A stretch of 64,000 nt of DNA from Sphingobium sp. CAP-1 (GCF_009720145.1 NZ_CP046253.1:744001-808000); one strand, 5' to 3'. Shown: positions 8,235 through 17,115, numbered from the stretch's first letter. Translations and numbers: made by a program. The notes: generated by a model not told the origin, from the letters alone.

Positions 8235-9286
8235 CGGCTGCGCGCGCCGATTGCATGTGCGCCCCAGGCGGCGGAGGCTACCACCAGCGCGCCCACCGCC
8301 TGATGCAGTACAGCCAGCGGCAGGGCGATGCCGCTGATGACGGTGGCGATTCCGAGCAATATCTGCGTGCCAAGTGTCGCCTGGATCGCGATCGACGCGC
8401 CGCGATGGCCGACGCGCTTCGCCCGGCGCGCCAGCACGAACAGCGCAATGGCGGCAACCCATGCCCACCAGCGATGCAGGAAATGAACGAGATAGGGATC
8501 GGACGAGACAGTCGCCCAGAGCGATCCCATCCAGCTTATCCCTTCCGGCACGAAATGGTCGTTCATCAGCGGCCATGTGCTGGAGACATAGCCCGCGTCC
8601 AGCCCCGCTGTGAAGGCGCCCAGCATCAGTTGCACCATCAGCGCCAGCAGCGCGACCAGCGCGAAGGGGCGCAGCGCCGCCGGCCGCGCGGCGGGAAAGC
8701 GGGCCAGCGCGAACAGGTCCAGCGCGGTCCAGATCAGCCCGCCGATGATGAAGAGCGCGGTCAACAGATGCACCGCCAGCCGATAATGGCTGACATCGGT
8801 GCGCACCGACAGGCCGGACTTCACCATCCACCAGCCGATCGCCCCCTGCAACCCGCCCAGTGCCAGCAGCGCCACCAGCCGCGGGCCATAGCCCTGCGGA
8901 ATGGCGCGCCGCCATGCGAACCAGATCAGCGGCAGCGCGAACGCCACGCCGATCAGGCGCCCCAGCAACCGATGCATCCATTCCCAGAAGAAGATGAACT
9001 GGAAGTCGGACAGGGTCATACCCTGCCGCAACTGCTGATATTCGGGAATCTGCTGATAGAGGCGGAATGCCTCCATCCACTGGTCATGGGTCAGCGGCGG
9101 AATCGCCCCGGTGATCGGCTTCCACTGGGTGATCGACAGGCCGGATTCGGTCAGCCGCGTAATGCCGCCCACCACCACCATGCAGAACACCAGAAAAGCG
9201 ACGATCAGCAGCCAGCGGGCGATAGCGACGGGGCGCGGGGCGCGGGACGGGGCGAACGCAGTCATGGCCCTGGTCCATGCGCCCAA
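8231..9286 (-). CDS. ctaA: heme A synthase (COX15/CtaA type)
   Basis: 351-residue integral membrane protein with about eight hydrophobic helices. Conserved COX15 text is present: MVVVGGITRLTESGLSITQWKPITG in the first loop, EYQQLRQGMTLSDFQFIFFWEWMHRLLGRLIG with the heme-binding His pair region, and VSHYRLAVHLLTALFI and HFLHRWWAWVAAI later. It oxidises heme O to heme A for the aa3 oxidase. An alternative start lies seven codons in (9265). The paired cysteines of the Bacillus CtaA type are absent, as expected for the proteobacterial type. Confidence 0.92.
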   Translation of the reverse strand: MGAWTRAMTAFAPSRAPRPVAIARWLLIVAFLVFCMVVVGGITRLTESGLSITQWKPITGAIPPLTHDQWMEAFRLYQQIPEYQQLRQGMTLSDFQFIFFWEWMHRLLGRLIGVAFALPLIWFAWRRAIPQGYGPRLVALLALGGLQGAIGWWMVKSGLSVRTDVSHYRLAVHLLTALFIIGGLIWTALDLFALARFPAARPAALRPFALVALLALMVQLMLGAFTAGLDAGYVSSTWPLMNDHFVPEGISWMGSLWATVSSDPYLVHFLHRWWAWVAAIALFVLARRAKRVGHRGASIAIQATLGTQILLGIATVISGIALPLAVLHQAVGALVVASAAWGAHAIGARSR

Positions 9287-9345
9287 GCCCCCTTCATTTC
9301 AAGCCGTTGTCGCATGGACATATGGCCCAGGGGCAAGGTGTCGCC

Positions 9346-9978
9346 TTAAGCCGTCACAGCCTTCCATGCCGCCACCAGTTCGCGGCCCCGCTGGCCCACG
9401 GTCGCGGCGTCGTCGCCCGGCTTGTAGAGCGCGCCGCCCACGCCAATGCCTTCGCAGCCGCCCGCCAGCCAGTCCCCAATCGTGTCCGCGCCAGTGCCAC
9501 CCACGGCCCAGACGCCGACATGCCTGGGCAGCACATCCTTGACCGCCTTCACATAGGCGGCGCCCAGACGCGCTGCGGGAAACAGTTTGATCCGCTTCGC
9601 CCCGGCGGCGATCGCGGCGAAGGCTTCGCTCGGCGTCATGAAGCCGGGCAGCAATTCCAGCCCCAGCGCCGCGCCGCGCGCGATCACCGCCGGGTTGGTG
9701 TTGGGTGTCACCATGATGCGCCCGCCGGCCTGATGCAGCCCCTCGACCGCCTCGACGCTCAGCACCGTGCCGCCGCCGATCAGCGCGCGGTCGCCAAATT
9801 CGGCCTGCATGGCGGCAATGCTCTTTAGTGGATCGGGCGAGTTGAACGGCACTTCGAGGATGCGGATGCCCGCCTCGACCAGCGCGGCGCTGATGTCTAT
9901 CGCCTCCTCCGGCTTGAGGCCGCGCAGGATGGCGCAGACCGGCGGCGCGCCGTCGGCCAGCAATTCGTCCAGGGTCAT
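9346..9978 (-). CDS. dgoA: 2-dehydro-3-deoxy-6-phosphogalactonate aldolase
   Basis: 210 residues from MTLDELLADGAPPVCAILRG. This KDPG/KDPGal class I aldolase carries the conserved Glu in ILRGLKPEEAI and IRILEVPFNSPDP, the GGGTVLS turn, and the Schiff-base Lys in KRIKLFPAARLGAAYVKAVKDVLP (about residue 126). It splits 2-keto-3-deoxy-6-phosphogalactonate into pyruvate and glyceraldehyde-3-phosphate, the last step of the De Ley-Doudoroff galactose route. Its ATG overlaps the dgoK stop by four bases. Confidence 0.9.
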   Translation of the reverse strand: MTLDELLADGAPPVCAILRGLKPEEAIDISAALVEAGIRILEVPFNSPDPLKSIAAMQAEFGDRALIGGGTVLSVEAVEGLHQAGGRIMVTPNTNPAVIARGAALGLELLPGFMTPSEAFAAIAAGAKRIKLFPAARLGAAYVKAVKDVLPRHVGVWAVGGTGADTIGDWLAGGCEGIGVGGALYKPGDDAATVGQRGRELVAAWKAVTA

Positions 9979-10877
9979 GCCGTCATTTCTCCCATATAGC
10001 CAAGGCCGGCGAGCGCGCAGGCGTCGCCATCCAGCAGGCGCGAGTCCACGCCCTGCGCGTCCAGCGCCTGCGCATAGCGGGCGGACAATTTCCCGTCGCC
10101 GATCAGCACGACGCACGCTTCCTGACCCAGCGTCGCGCGCATTTCGGCAACCTCACAGCCAATCAGCAGCCCGGACAGATAGCCCAGCGCCCAGTCGGCC
10201 GAACGCCCGGCGCGCAGCCGCATCGCCCGCGCCGCGAACAGCGAGCGGAACAATTGCGCGGCGCCCGCTTTCGCCAGTCCTTCGGCAAAGCCGGCGGCTT
10301 CCTCCGCCGGGTCGGCGACCGCCACTTTCGGCCCCAGGGTCGAATGATCGCGGAGCAGGGCGAACAGCTCGCCGGTCGGCACGGTGCGGAAGGCGGTGAC
10401 GCGACCATCCTCCACCAGCGACCATTTATTGTGGGTGCCGGGCAGCACGATCAGATGCCGCCCCCGCCCCAGCGCGGGATCGCGCAGGCACGCGCCGAAA
10501 ATCTGCGCCTCTTCGCCGCGCATCACATCGGCTATGCCATCCGCGCCGGTGCAGGCGAGACCCGCCATGATGCTGAGCGGCGCGCCGCGCCAGTCGAAGC
10601 GCAGCGCCGCCTGCCGCCAGTCCGCCGCATCGGCGGGACAATCGGCATAGGGCGCCTCGACCCAGCCGTCGCGCGCGCCGACCATGCCGCACAGGGTGAT
10701 GGATTGCGGCGTTCCGTCCGCCAGCCAGGGCGCGATCGTATCGGCGAAAGCCGCCTCCGCCGCGCGCCCGACCACACCGATGCCCGGCCCATCGCGCCGC
10801 GCGACGATCGCGCCGCCTTCGACCCGGAACAGGCGCAGCCGGCTCGTCCCCCAATCGCCGATCACGGCATAGCTCAT
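9975..10877 (-). CDS. dgoK: 2-dehydro-3-deoxygalactonokinase
   Basis: 300 residues beginning MSYAVIGDWGTSRLRLFRVEGG, an ASKHA-fold start shared by DgoK proteins. Other family blocks are TLCGMVGARDGWVEAPYADCPAD, LVVLPGTHNKWSLVEDGRVTAFRTVPTGELFALL and LIGCEVAEMRATLG. It phosphorylates 2-keto-3-deoxy-D-galactonate for the downstream aldolase. A GGAGGGG ribosome-binding site lies eight bases before the ATG. It is divergent from the sugar-acid dehydratase gene at 11032, with an operator-like palindrome between them. Confidence 0.92.
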   Translation of the reverse strand: MSYAVIGDWGTSRLRLFRVEGGAIVARRDGPGIGVVGRAAEAAFADTIAPWLADGTPQSITLCGMVGARDGWVEAPYADCPADAADWRQAALRFDWRGAPLSIMAGLACTGADGIADVMRGEEAQIFGACLRDPALGRGRHLIVLPGTHNKWSLVEDGRVTAFRTVPTGELFALLRDHSTLGPKVAVADPAEEAAGFAEGLAKAGAAQLFRSLFAARAMRLRAGRSADWALGYLSGLLIGCEVAEMRATLGQEACVVLIGDGKLSARYAQALDAQGVDSRLLDGDACALAGLGYMGEMTA

Positions 10878-10901
10878 CGGCCACCCCTCCGAAGAAAATT
10901 T

Positions 10902-10917
10902 ATGTTAGCGCTCACAT
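10902..10917. promoter_or_regulatory. operator-like palindrome between dgoKA and the sugar dehydratase
   Basis: ATGTTAGCGCTCACAT is a 16-bp palindrome with one mismatched pair, 25 bases before the dgoK start and about 115 bases before the divergent dehydratase. TGTTAGCG/CGCTAACA-type sites are typical of LacI-family sugar regulators, though the only regulator in this locus is GntR-type (15502-16245). The binding factor is therefore open. Confidence 0.5.
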
Positions 10918-11031
10918 TTCTCTTCTTTGGGTAGTTGAAATAGTATTTGTCTGAGTATATCAGGAGGTGGAGCGCGTCAACGCGCCATGCCCAATTTTTG
11001 CGTCAGCCAATTCTTGAATCAGGATGCCCCG

Positions 11032-12834
11032 ATGAGCGATTCGCCCAAGACTGCCCCGAAGCTGCGTAGCCGCGCCTGGTTCGACAACCCCGACAATATC
11101 GACATGACCTCGCTCTATCTGGAGCGCTATCTGAACTTCGGCCTGAGCCTTGAGGAATTGCGCAGCGGCAAGCCGATCATCGGCATCGCCCAGACCGGCA
11201 GCGACCTGTCGCCCTGCAACCGCCACCATATCGTGCTGGCAGAACGGATGCGCGAGGGCATTCGCGAAATGGGCGGCATCGCGCTGGAATTTCCGGTCCA
11301 TCCGATTCAGGAAACCGGCAAGCGGCCGACGGCGGGCCTCGACCGCAACCTTGCCTATCTGGGGCTGGTCGAAGCCATGTATGGCTATCCGCTGGACGGC
11401 GTGATCCTGACCACCGGCTGCGACAAGACCACCCCGGCGCTGCTGATGGCGGCCGCCACCGTGAACATCCCCGCCATCGCGCTGTCGGTCGGCCCGATGC
11501 TGAACGGCTGGCACAAGGGGGAGCGCACCGGATCGGGCACGATCGTCTGGCATGGCCGCCAGTTGCTGGCCGCCGGCAAGATCGATGATGAAGGCTTCAT
11601 CAAGCTGGTCGCATCCTCCGCCCCGTCGACCGGCTATTGCAACACCATGGGCACGGCATCGACCATGAATTCGCTGGCCGAAGCATTGGGCATGATGCTG
11701 CCCGGTTCGGCGGCCATCCCCGCCCCCTATCGCGACCGTCAGGAAGCCGCCTACCGCACCGGCAAGCGCATCGTGGACATGGTGCATGAAGATCTGAAGC
11801 CCTCCGACATCATGACGCTGGACGCCTTCCACAATGCCATCCTCGTCAATTCGGCGATCGGCGGGTCGACCAACGCGCCGATCCACCTGGCCGCGATCGC
11901 CCGCCATATGGGCGTCGACCTGCCGCTCAAGGATTGGGAAACGGTCGGACACAAGGTGCCGCTGCTGGTCAATCTCCAGCCCGCCGGCGAATATCTGGGC
12001 GAGGATTATTATCGCGCCGGCGGCGTCCCCGCCGTGGTCAGCCAGTTGATCGATCAGGGGCTGATCCGCGAAGGCGCGATGACCGTTAATGGCAAGACCA
12101 TGGGCGACAATTGCAAGGGCGTGGAGATTGAGGATGAAAAGGTCATCCGTCCCTATGCCCGTCCGCTCAAGGAAGAGGCCGGCTTCCTCGTCCTGTCGGG
12201 CAATCTGTTCGACGCGGCGGTGATGAAAACCAGCGTCATCAGCGCCGAGTTCCGCGACCGTTATCTGTCCAACCCGGACGATCCCGAAGCCTTTGAAGGC
12301 CCGGCGGTCGTGTTCGACGGGCCGGAGGATTATCATCATCGCATCGACGATCCGGCGACCGGCATCACCGCCGACACATTGCTGTTCATGCGCGGCGCGG
12401 GGCCGATCGGCTATCCCGGCGCGGCGGAAGTCGTGAACATGCGCCCACCCGCCTATCTCATCACCGAAGGCGTGTCCGCTTTGCCCTGCATCGGCGACGG
12501 CCGCCAGTCGGGCACGAGCGGAAGCCCGTCGATCCTGAACGCTTCGCCCGAAGCGGCGGCGATGGGCGGCCTCGCCCTGCTGGAAACCGGCGACCGGGTC
12601 CGCATGGACCTCAGGGCCGGGACGGTGAACGTGCTGATTTCCGACGCGGAACTGGAAGCACGCCGGGCGAAGCTGGTGGCCGAGGGCGGCTATAAATATC
12701 CGGCTTCGCAGACGCCCTGGCAGGAAATCCAGCGTTCGGTCGTTGGTCAGATGAACACCGGCGCGATCCTGGAAGGCGCGGAGAAATATCAGCGCATTGC
12801 CCAGACCATGGGCCTGCCACGCGACAATCACTAA
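11032..12834 (+). CDS. IlvD/Edd family sugar-acid dehydratase (L-arabonate/D-galactonate type)
   Basis: 600 residues from the ATG at 11032, which has AGGA eight bases upstream; the frame also has an ATG 15 codons earlier. It is an Fe-S dehydratase: the cluster cysteines lie in TGCDKTTPALLM (about residue 130) and TGYCNTMGTASTMNS (about 200). The start RSRAWFDNPDNIDMTSLYLERYLNFGLSLEELRSG is typical of arabonate/xylonate/galactonate dehydratases, not of IlvD. It removes water from a sugar acid to give the 2-keto-3-deoxy acid. Context (arabinose/galactose dehydrogenase, KGSA dehydrogenase, DgoK/DgoA) suggests L-arabonate and perhaps D-galactonate. Confidence 0.88.
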   Translation: MSDSPKTAPKLRSRAWFDNPDNIDMTSLYLERYLNFGLSLEELRSGKPIIGIAQTGSDLSPCNRHHIVLAERMREGIREMGGIALEFPVHPIQETGKRPTAGLDRNLAYLGLVEAMYGYPLDGVILTTGCDKTTPALLMAAATVNIPAIALSVGPMLNGWHKGERTGSGTIVWHGRQLLAAGKIDDEGFIKLVASSAPSTGYCNTMGTASTMNSLAEALGMMLPGSAAIPAPYRDRQEAAYRTGKRIVDMVHEDLKPSDIMTLDAFHNAILVNSAIGGSTNAPIHLAAIARHMGVDLPLKDWETVGHKVPLLVNLQPAGEYLGEDYYRAGGVPAVVSQLIDQGLIREGAMTVNGKTMGDNCKGVEIEDEKVIRPYARPLKEEAGFLVLSGNLFDAAVMKTSVISAEFRDRYLSNPDDPEAFEGPAVVFDGPEDYHHRIDDPATGITADTLLFMRGAGPIGYPGAAEVVNMRPPAYLITEGVSALPCIGDGRQSGTSGSPSILNASPEAAAMGGLALLETGDRVRMDLRAGTVNVLISDAELEARRAKLVAEGGYKYPASQTPWQEIQRSVVGQMNTGAILEGAEKYQRIAQTMGLPRDNH

Positions 12835-12988
12835 GCCGGGGATTGAAACAGGGGCGGCTGCTCGCCATTTGCGCCGCCCCCTCCTCCCCCTGCCGCACAT
12901 TTTGCATCACGCGCGCCGAAAATCGAACCGCTCGTTTCCGGCGCGATCGTCTAGCCAGACTGGTCCGACATTTTCTCAGGAGACTGCC

Positions 12989-14566
12989 ATGTTTAACGGA
13001 GCCATCCTCATCGGCGCGAACGAGCGCCAAGGCGGCGAGCCTTTCTACGCCATCAATCCAGCCACCGGCGCAAAGGGCGATGTCGCCTTTTCCAGCGCCA
13101 TGCCCGCCGAAGTTGAAGAAGCCGCCGCGCTGGCCGACGCCGCGTTCGAAAGCTTTTCGACCCTGTCGCCCGACGCCCGCGCGACCTTCATGGAAACGGT
13201 CGCCGACAATATCGTCGCCATCGGCGATCTGCTGATCGAAACCGCCATGGCCGAAACCGGTCTGCCCCGCGCCCGTCTGGAGGGCGAACGTGGCCGCACC
13301 GTCGGCCAGTTGCGCCTGTTCGCCTCCTATGTCCGCCTGGGCGACTGGCTCGACGCCACCATCGACAAGGCGCTGCCCGATCGCGCACCGCTGCCGCGCG
13401 CCGACCTGCGCCGCGTCAACCATTCGGTCGGCCCAGTCGCCGTGTTCGGCGCGTCCAACTTCCCGCTCGCCTTCTCGGTCGCGGGTGGCGATACCGCCGC
13501 CGCCTTCGCCGCCGGCTCGCCGGTGGTGGTGAAGGGCCACAGCGCCCATCCCGGCACTGGCGAACTGGTCGCCCGCGCCATTCAGGCGGCGGTCAAGAAC
13601 CTTGGCCTGCATGAAGGCGTCTTTTCTTATCTGCCGGGCGCCAATCGCGCGCTGGGCGGATCGCTGGTCGCCGATCATCGCATCAAGGCGGTCGGCTTCA
13701 CCGGGTCGCGCGGCGGCGGCACGGCGCTGATGAAGATCGCGGCCGAACGGGCCGAACCCATCCCAGTCTATGCCGAAATGTCGTCGATCAACCCGGTCGT
13801 GCTGCTGCCCGGCGCGCTGGCCAATCGCGCCGAAGCCATGGGGGCCGCCTTCGTCGGTTCGCTGACCATGGGGTCGGGCCAGTTCTGCACCAACCCAGGT
13901 CTGGTCATCGCGCTGGACGGCCCGGACCTCGACACGTTCGTCGCGTCGGCCGCCGCCGCCCTGTCGGGCGCCGCGCCGCAGGTCATGCTGACGCCGGGCA
14001 TCCACGCCGCCTATGAACAGGGTGTCGCCGCCCTGGTCGGCGCGGACGGCGTCACCACCATCGCCCGCGGCACGACGCCGGAAGGCTGCAACCGTGGTCA
14101 GGCCGCCTTCTTCTCGACCGACAGCGCGACCTTCGCGTCGAACCCGCTGCTGGCGGAAGAAGTGTTCGGTTCGTCGTCCGTCCTGATCCGCTGTTCCAGC
14201 ATCGAAGAGGTCATCGCGACCATCGCGGGTCTCGAAGGCCAGCTCACCGCAACTCTCCAGATCAGCGAAGGCGACGAGGGCGACGCGGCGAAGCTGCTCC
14301 CGACGCTTTCCCGGAAAGTCGGGCGCATCCTGACCAATGGCTGGCCCACCGGCGTCGAAGTGACCCATGCCATGGTCCATGGCGGCCCCTTCCCTTCAAC
14401 CGCCGATGGCCGTTCGACCTCGGTCGGCACGCTGGCGATGATGCGCTTCCTGCGCCCCGTCTGCTATCAGGATGTGCCCGATGCGCTGCTGCCCGCCGCG
14501 TTGCAGGACGCCAACCCCTGGGGACTGACGCGCCGCATCGAAGGCAAGCTGGACATCGTGGCATGA
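12989..14566 (+). CDS. 2-oxoglutarate semialdehyde (2,5-dioxovalerate) dehydrogenase
   Basis: 525-residue aldehyde dehydrogenase of the KGSADH type. It has VAVFGASNFPLAFSVAGGDTAAAFAAG for NADP binding, general base Glu in IPVYAEMSSINPVVLLP (about residue 257) and the nucleophile in TMGSGQFCTNPG (about 296). The EMSSINPV and SGQFCTNPGL pairing is characteristic of this branch. It oxidises 2-oxoglutarate semialdehyde to 2-oxoglutarate, the end of the oxidative L-arabinose route and also of hydroxyproline breakdown. The ATG at 12989 has CAGGAG upstream. The stop overlaps the next gene by four bases. Confidence 0.9.
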   Translation: MFNGAILIGANERQGGEPFYAINPATGAKGDVAFSSAMPAEVEEAAALADAAFESFSTLSPDARATFMETVADNIVAIGDLLIETAMAETGLPRARLEGERGRTVGQLRLFASYVRLGDWLDATIDKALPDRAPLPRADLRRVNHSVGPVAVFGASNFPLAFSVAGGDTAAAFAAGSPVVVKGHSAHPGTGELVARAIQAAVKNLGLHEGVFSYLPGANRALGGSLVADHRIKAVGFTGSRGGGTALMKIAAERAEPIPVYAEMSSINPVVLLPGALANRAEAMGAAFVGSLTMGSGQFCTNPGLVIALDGPDLDTFVASAAAALSGAAPQVMLTPGIHAAYEQGVAALVGADGVTTIARGTTPEGCNRGQAAFFSTDSATFASNPLLAEEVFGSSSVLIRCSSIEEVIATIAGLEGQLTATLQISEGDEGDAAKLLPTLSRKVGRILTNGWPTGVEVTHAMVHGGPFPSTADGRSTSVGTLAMMRFLRPVCYQDVPDALLPAALQDANPWGLTRRIEGKLDIVA

Positions 14567-15486
14567 CGATCAGGGCAGGTCTGGTAGGCCTCGGCAAGAT
14601 CGCGCGCGACCAGCATCTGCCCGCGATCGCCCATACCCACGGCATCGACCTGGTCGCCGTCGCCAGCCGCAACGCGCAGGGGGAAGGGGTGAATAATTAT
14701 CCCGACCTCGGCGCGATGCTGGCGGGCGAACCGGATCTGGACGCCGTCATCCTGTGCCAGCCGCCGCAGGCACGCTATCATGCCGCCCGGCAGGCGCTGC
14801 TGGCGGGCAAGCATGTGTTTCTGGAAAAGCCGCCGGGCGCGACCGTGTCCGAAGTGGAGGCGCTGATTTCGCTGGCCAGGGCGCAGGGCGTGACGCTCTA
14901 TGCCAGTTGGCACAGCCGCTATGCCGCCGCCGTGGCACAGGCCAAGGCGTGGATCGCGGAGCGCACGATCGAGCGCATCTCGATCCAGTGGCGCGAGGAT
15001 GTGCGCCACTGGCATCCGGGCCAGCCCTGGATCTGGGAAGCGGGCGGTTTCGGCGTGTTCGATCCGGGCATCAATGCCCTGTCGATCCTGACCGAGATCG
15101 TCGCTGAGCCGATCACCGTCCTGTCCGCCGCGCTGGAAGTGCCATCCAACAAGCAGGCGCCGATCGGCGCGACGCTCCAGATGGCGACCGCATCGGGCGC
15201 GGCGATCGACACCGTGTTCGACTGGCGCCAGACCGGGCCGCAAACATGGGACATTGCGGTCGACACCAATGACGGCAGCCTGCTCCTGTCCGAAGGCGGC
15301 AATATGCTGCGGCTGGACGGCGAGGTCCAGTTGAAGGCGCCGGACGAGGAATATCCCGCCATGTATCGCCGTTTCGTCGGGCTGGTGGGAACCCGCGCAA
15401 TCGATGCCGACACCGCGCCGTTGCGGCTGGTGGCGGACGCCTTTCTTTGCGGCCGCCATTGTCCTACGGCAGCATTTGAGGATTGA
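14563..15486 (+). CDS. L-arabinose/D-galactose 1-dehydrogenase (Gfo/Idh/MocA family)
   Basis: 307 residues. An N-terminal Rossmann fold (AGLVGLGKIARDQHLPAI) is followed by VFLEKPPGATVSEVEAL with the conserved Lys (residue 89). The block EDVRHWHPGQPWIWEAGGFGVFDPGINALSIL contains Asp167 and Asn171, which correspond to the catalytic Asp/Asn of Azospirillum brasilense L-arabinose 1-dehydrogenase. That enzyme and Pseudomonas galactose dehydrogenase are close relatives, and both sugars are used. It oxidises the sugar to the 1,4-lactone. It overlaps the preceding KGSADH gene by four bases. Confidence 0.9.
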   Translation: MTIRAGLVGLGKIARDQHLPAIAHTHGIDLVAVASRNAQGEGVNNYPDLGAMLAGEPDLDAVILCQPPQARYHAARQALLAGKHVFLEKPPGATVSEVEALISLARAQGVTLYASWHSRYAAAVAQAKAWIAERTIERISIQWREDVRHWHPGQPWIWEAGGFGVFDPGINALSILTEIVAEPITVLSAALEVPSNKQAPIGATLQMATASGAAIDTVFDWRQTGPQTWDIAVDTNDGSLLLSEGGNMLRLDGEVQLKAPDEEYPAMYRRFVGLVGTRAIDADTAPLRLVADAFLCGRHCPTAAFED

Positions 15487-15501
15487 GTCAGGGGAGCAGT
15501 G

Positions 15502-16245
15502 ATGGGAAGCGCGCGCAAGGACGGACCCTATGGATCGGACGAGGGCGCGCTTCGCATCCATCAGGCGATCGCCCGTGACCTGGGCACCGCCATCCTGACG
15601 GGCCGGCACAAGCCGGGCGAACTGTTCGAGGGAGAGATTGAGGCATCCGACCGGCTGGGCGTGTCGCGCACCGCCTATCGCGAAGCGGTGCGCATCCTGA
15701 TCGCCAAGGGGATGCTGGAAAGCCGCCCCAAGGCCGGCACCCGCGTCCTGCCGCGGTCGCGCTGGAATGTGCTGGACCCCGAAATGCTCGCCTGGATGTT
15801 CGCGGGGGAACCGGACGCCGATTTCATCCGCGACCTGTTCGAACTGCGCGGCGTGATCGAACCGGCCGCGGCCGAATTCGCCGCGCGCCGCCGTACCGAC
15901 GAGCAATTGGCGGTGATGGAAGCGGCGCTCGCCGATATGGGCCGTTTCGGCCTGTCGACTCCCGAAGGCCGCGCCGCCGACCAGCGTTTCCATCACGCCA
16001 TCCTGGCCGCGACCCGCAACGATGCATTGACCGCACTCGCCAGTTCGGTCGGCGCGGCGGTGAGCTGGACCACCAAGTTCAAGCATCGCAAGAAGCTGAT
16101 GCCGCGCGATCCCCTGCCCGACCATCGCGCCGTCTGTCAGGCGATCGCCGCCCGTGACACCGCCGCCGCGCGCGCGACCATGGCCGAACTGCTGCGGCTG
16201 GCGCTGGCCGACATGGACATTGCGATCAGCGAGCCGGCCGGGTGA
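15502..16245 (+). CDS. GntR family regulator, FCD (FadR) subfamily
   Basis: 247 residues. The N-terminal winged helix is visible in HQAIARDLGTAILTGRHKPGELFEGEIEASDRLGVSRTAYREAVRILIAKGMLESRPKAG (about residues 17-76), written here only as landmarks. A C-terminal all-helical FCD ligand domain follows (FIRDLFELRGVIEPAAAEFAAR, then HHAILAATRNDAL and DHRAVCQAI with metal-type His). The ATG at 15502 has AGGGGAG six bases upstream; a GTG sits just before it. As the last gene of the sugar operon it likely senses a sugar acid and controls this locus. Confidence 0.87.
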   Translation: MGSARKDGPYGSDEGALRIHQAIARDLGTAILTGRHKPGELFEGEIEASDRLGVSRTAYREAVRILIAKGMLESRPKAGTRVLPRSRWNVLDPEMLAWMFAGEPDADFIRDLFELRGVIEPAAAEFAARRRTDEQLAVMEAALADMGRFGLSTPEGRAADQRFHHAILAATRNDALTALASSVGAAVSWTTKFKHRKKLMPRDPLPDHRAVCQAIAARDTAAARATMAELLRLALADMDIAISEPAG

Positions 16246-16258
16246 AGCCCCATCACAT

Positions 16259-16327
16259 CGTCATCGCGAGCGGAGCGAAGCAATCCACGGCGCGCATATG
16301 GATTGCTTCGCTCCGCTCGCAATGACG
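16259..16327. repeat. REP-like long inverted repeat
   Basis: Two 29-base arms (16259-16287 and 16299-16327) are reverse complements except for one base, with an 11-base loop. The core GCGAGCGGAGCGAAGCAATC is the type of intergenic palindrome scattered in many alphaproteobacterial genomes. It lies between the GntR gene and the convergent racemase gene and could also stop transcription. Confidence 0.85.
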
Positions 16328-16343
16328 AAATCGAAGCAATCAC

Positions 16344-17033
16344 TTACCCAAGAATGAAATCCACACCCGCTTTGGCATGGATGCTGGTGCAGTCGTAGAT
16401 CGGCAGCACATTGGCCTTCACGTCGACGATCAGTTCCAGTTCGGTGCAGGCCAGCACCACCGCCTGCACATCCTGCTTGGCGATGTCGGTCAGTTCCGAC
16501 TTCATATAGCGTTCGGATTCGCGGCTGATCTTGCCCACGGTCAGTTCGTCATAGACGATGCGGTCGATCCGCTCGGCCAACTCCATGTCGGCGGGCAGCA
16601 ACGACACGCCATGCGCCACCAGCCGCTGGCGGTAGAATTTCTCGGTCATGACATTGCGCGTGCCGATCAGCGCCGCCTTCTCGACCCCGTCCTCCTGCAT
16701 CTTCTTGCCCACCCGCTCGGCGATGTGGAAGATCGGAATGCCCACCGCGCCCTGCACCCGGTCATAGACGCGGTGCATCGAGTTGGCGCAGATCAGCAGC
16801 GCGCCCGCGCCGGCCGTCTCCAGCCGCCGGGCGGAATCGATCAACTGGCCGGCGGCGCGGTCCCACTCCTCCTCGGTAGCGCAGCCCGCGACCGACGCGA
16901 AATTCAGGCTCTCGATCAGCAGCGGCGCGCTATGCTGGCCGCCCAGCGCGCGATGCACCGCCTTGTTGATGATCTCATAATAGCGGGCGGTAGAGGTCCA
17001 GCCGATACCGCCGATCAAACCCAGCTTGTGCAT
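16344..17033 (-). CDS. aspartate/glutamate racemase family protein
   Basis: 229 residues from MHKLGLIGGIGWTSTARYYEIINKAVH, a typical aspartate-racemase start (YgeA-like). The two catalytic cysteines are seen in GALLICANSMHRVYDRVQ (about residue 82) and AVVLACTELELIV (about 196). It should be a PLP-independent amino-acid racemase that swaps the alpha proton between the two thiols. The first motif reads CANSMH, as is usual for broad-specificity members. It lies downstream of the pntB terminator and probably has its own promoter in the 20-base AT-rich gap plus the terminator region. Confidence 0.87.
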   Translation of the reverse strand: MHKLGLIGGIGWTSTARYYEIINKAVHRALGGQHSAPLLIESLNFASVAGCATEEEWDRAAGQLIDSARRLETAGAGALLICANSMHRVYDRVQGAVGIPIFHIAERVGKKMQEDGVEKAALIGTRNVMTEKFYRQRLVAHGVSLLPADMELAERIDRIVYDELTVGKISRESERYMKSELTDIAKQDVQAVVLACTELELIVDVKANVLPIYDCTSIHAKAGVDFILG

Positions 17034-17051
17034 AAATCCCCTGACGCACCG

Positions 17052-17091
17052 ATATGAAAAGGGACGGCAAGGCATGATGCCCGACCGTCCC
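17052..17091 (-). terminator. terminator of the pnt operon
   Basis: On the minus strand GGGACGG (17085-17091) pairs with CCGTCCC (17061-17067). An inner GGCAT/ATGCC hairpin lies inside the stem, and TTTTC follows. It starts 24 bases past the pntB stop. Confidence 0.75.
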
Positions 17092-17115
17092 GTTCATGGT
17101 TAGGGGAAGCCCTGC

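Noticed and set aside
7431..9080. One 549-codon minus-strand frame
   Set aside because: Only the last 267 codons are a real gene. The first half is an out-of-frame reading of heme A synthase.
10960..12900. 646-codon open frame on the minus strand
   Set aside because: It is antisense to the sugar-acid dehydratase, which has clear Fe-S motifs. The His/Arg/Gly/Ala-rich composition is typical of GC-rich shadow frames.
12611..16125. Two long minus-strand frames opposite the KGSADH, sugar dehydrogenase and GntR genes
   Set aside because: No recognisable motif, Arg/Gly/Asp-rich composition, and full overlap with well-supported genes.
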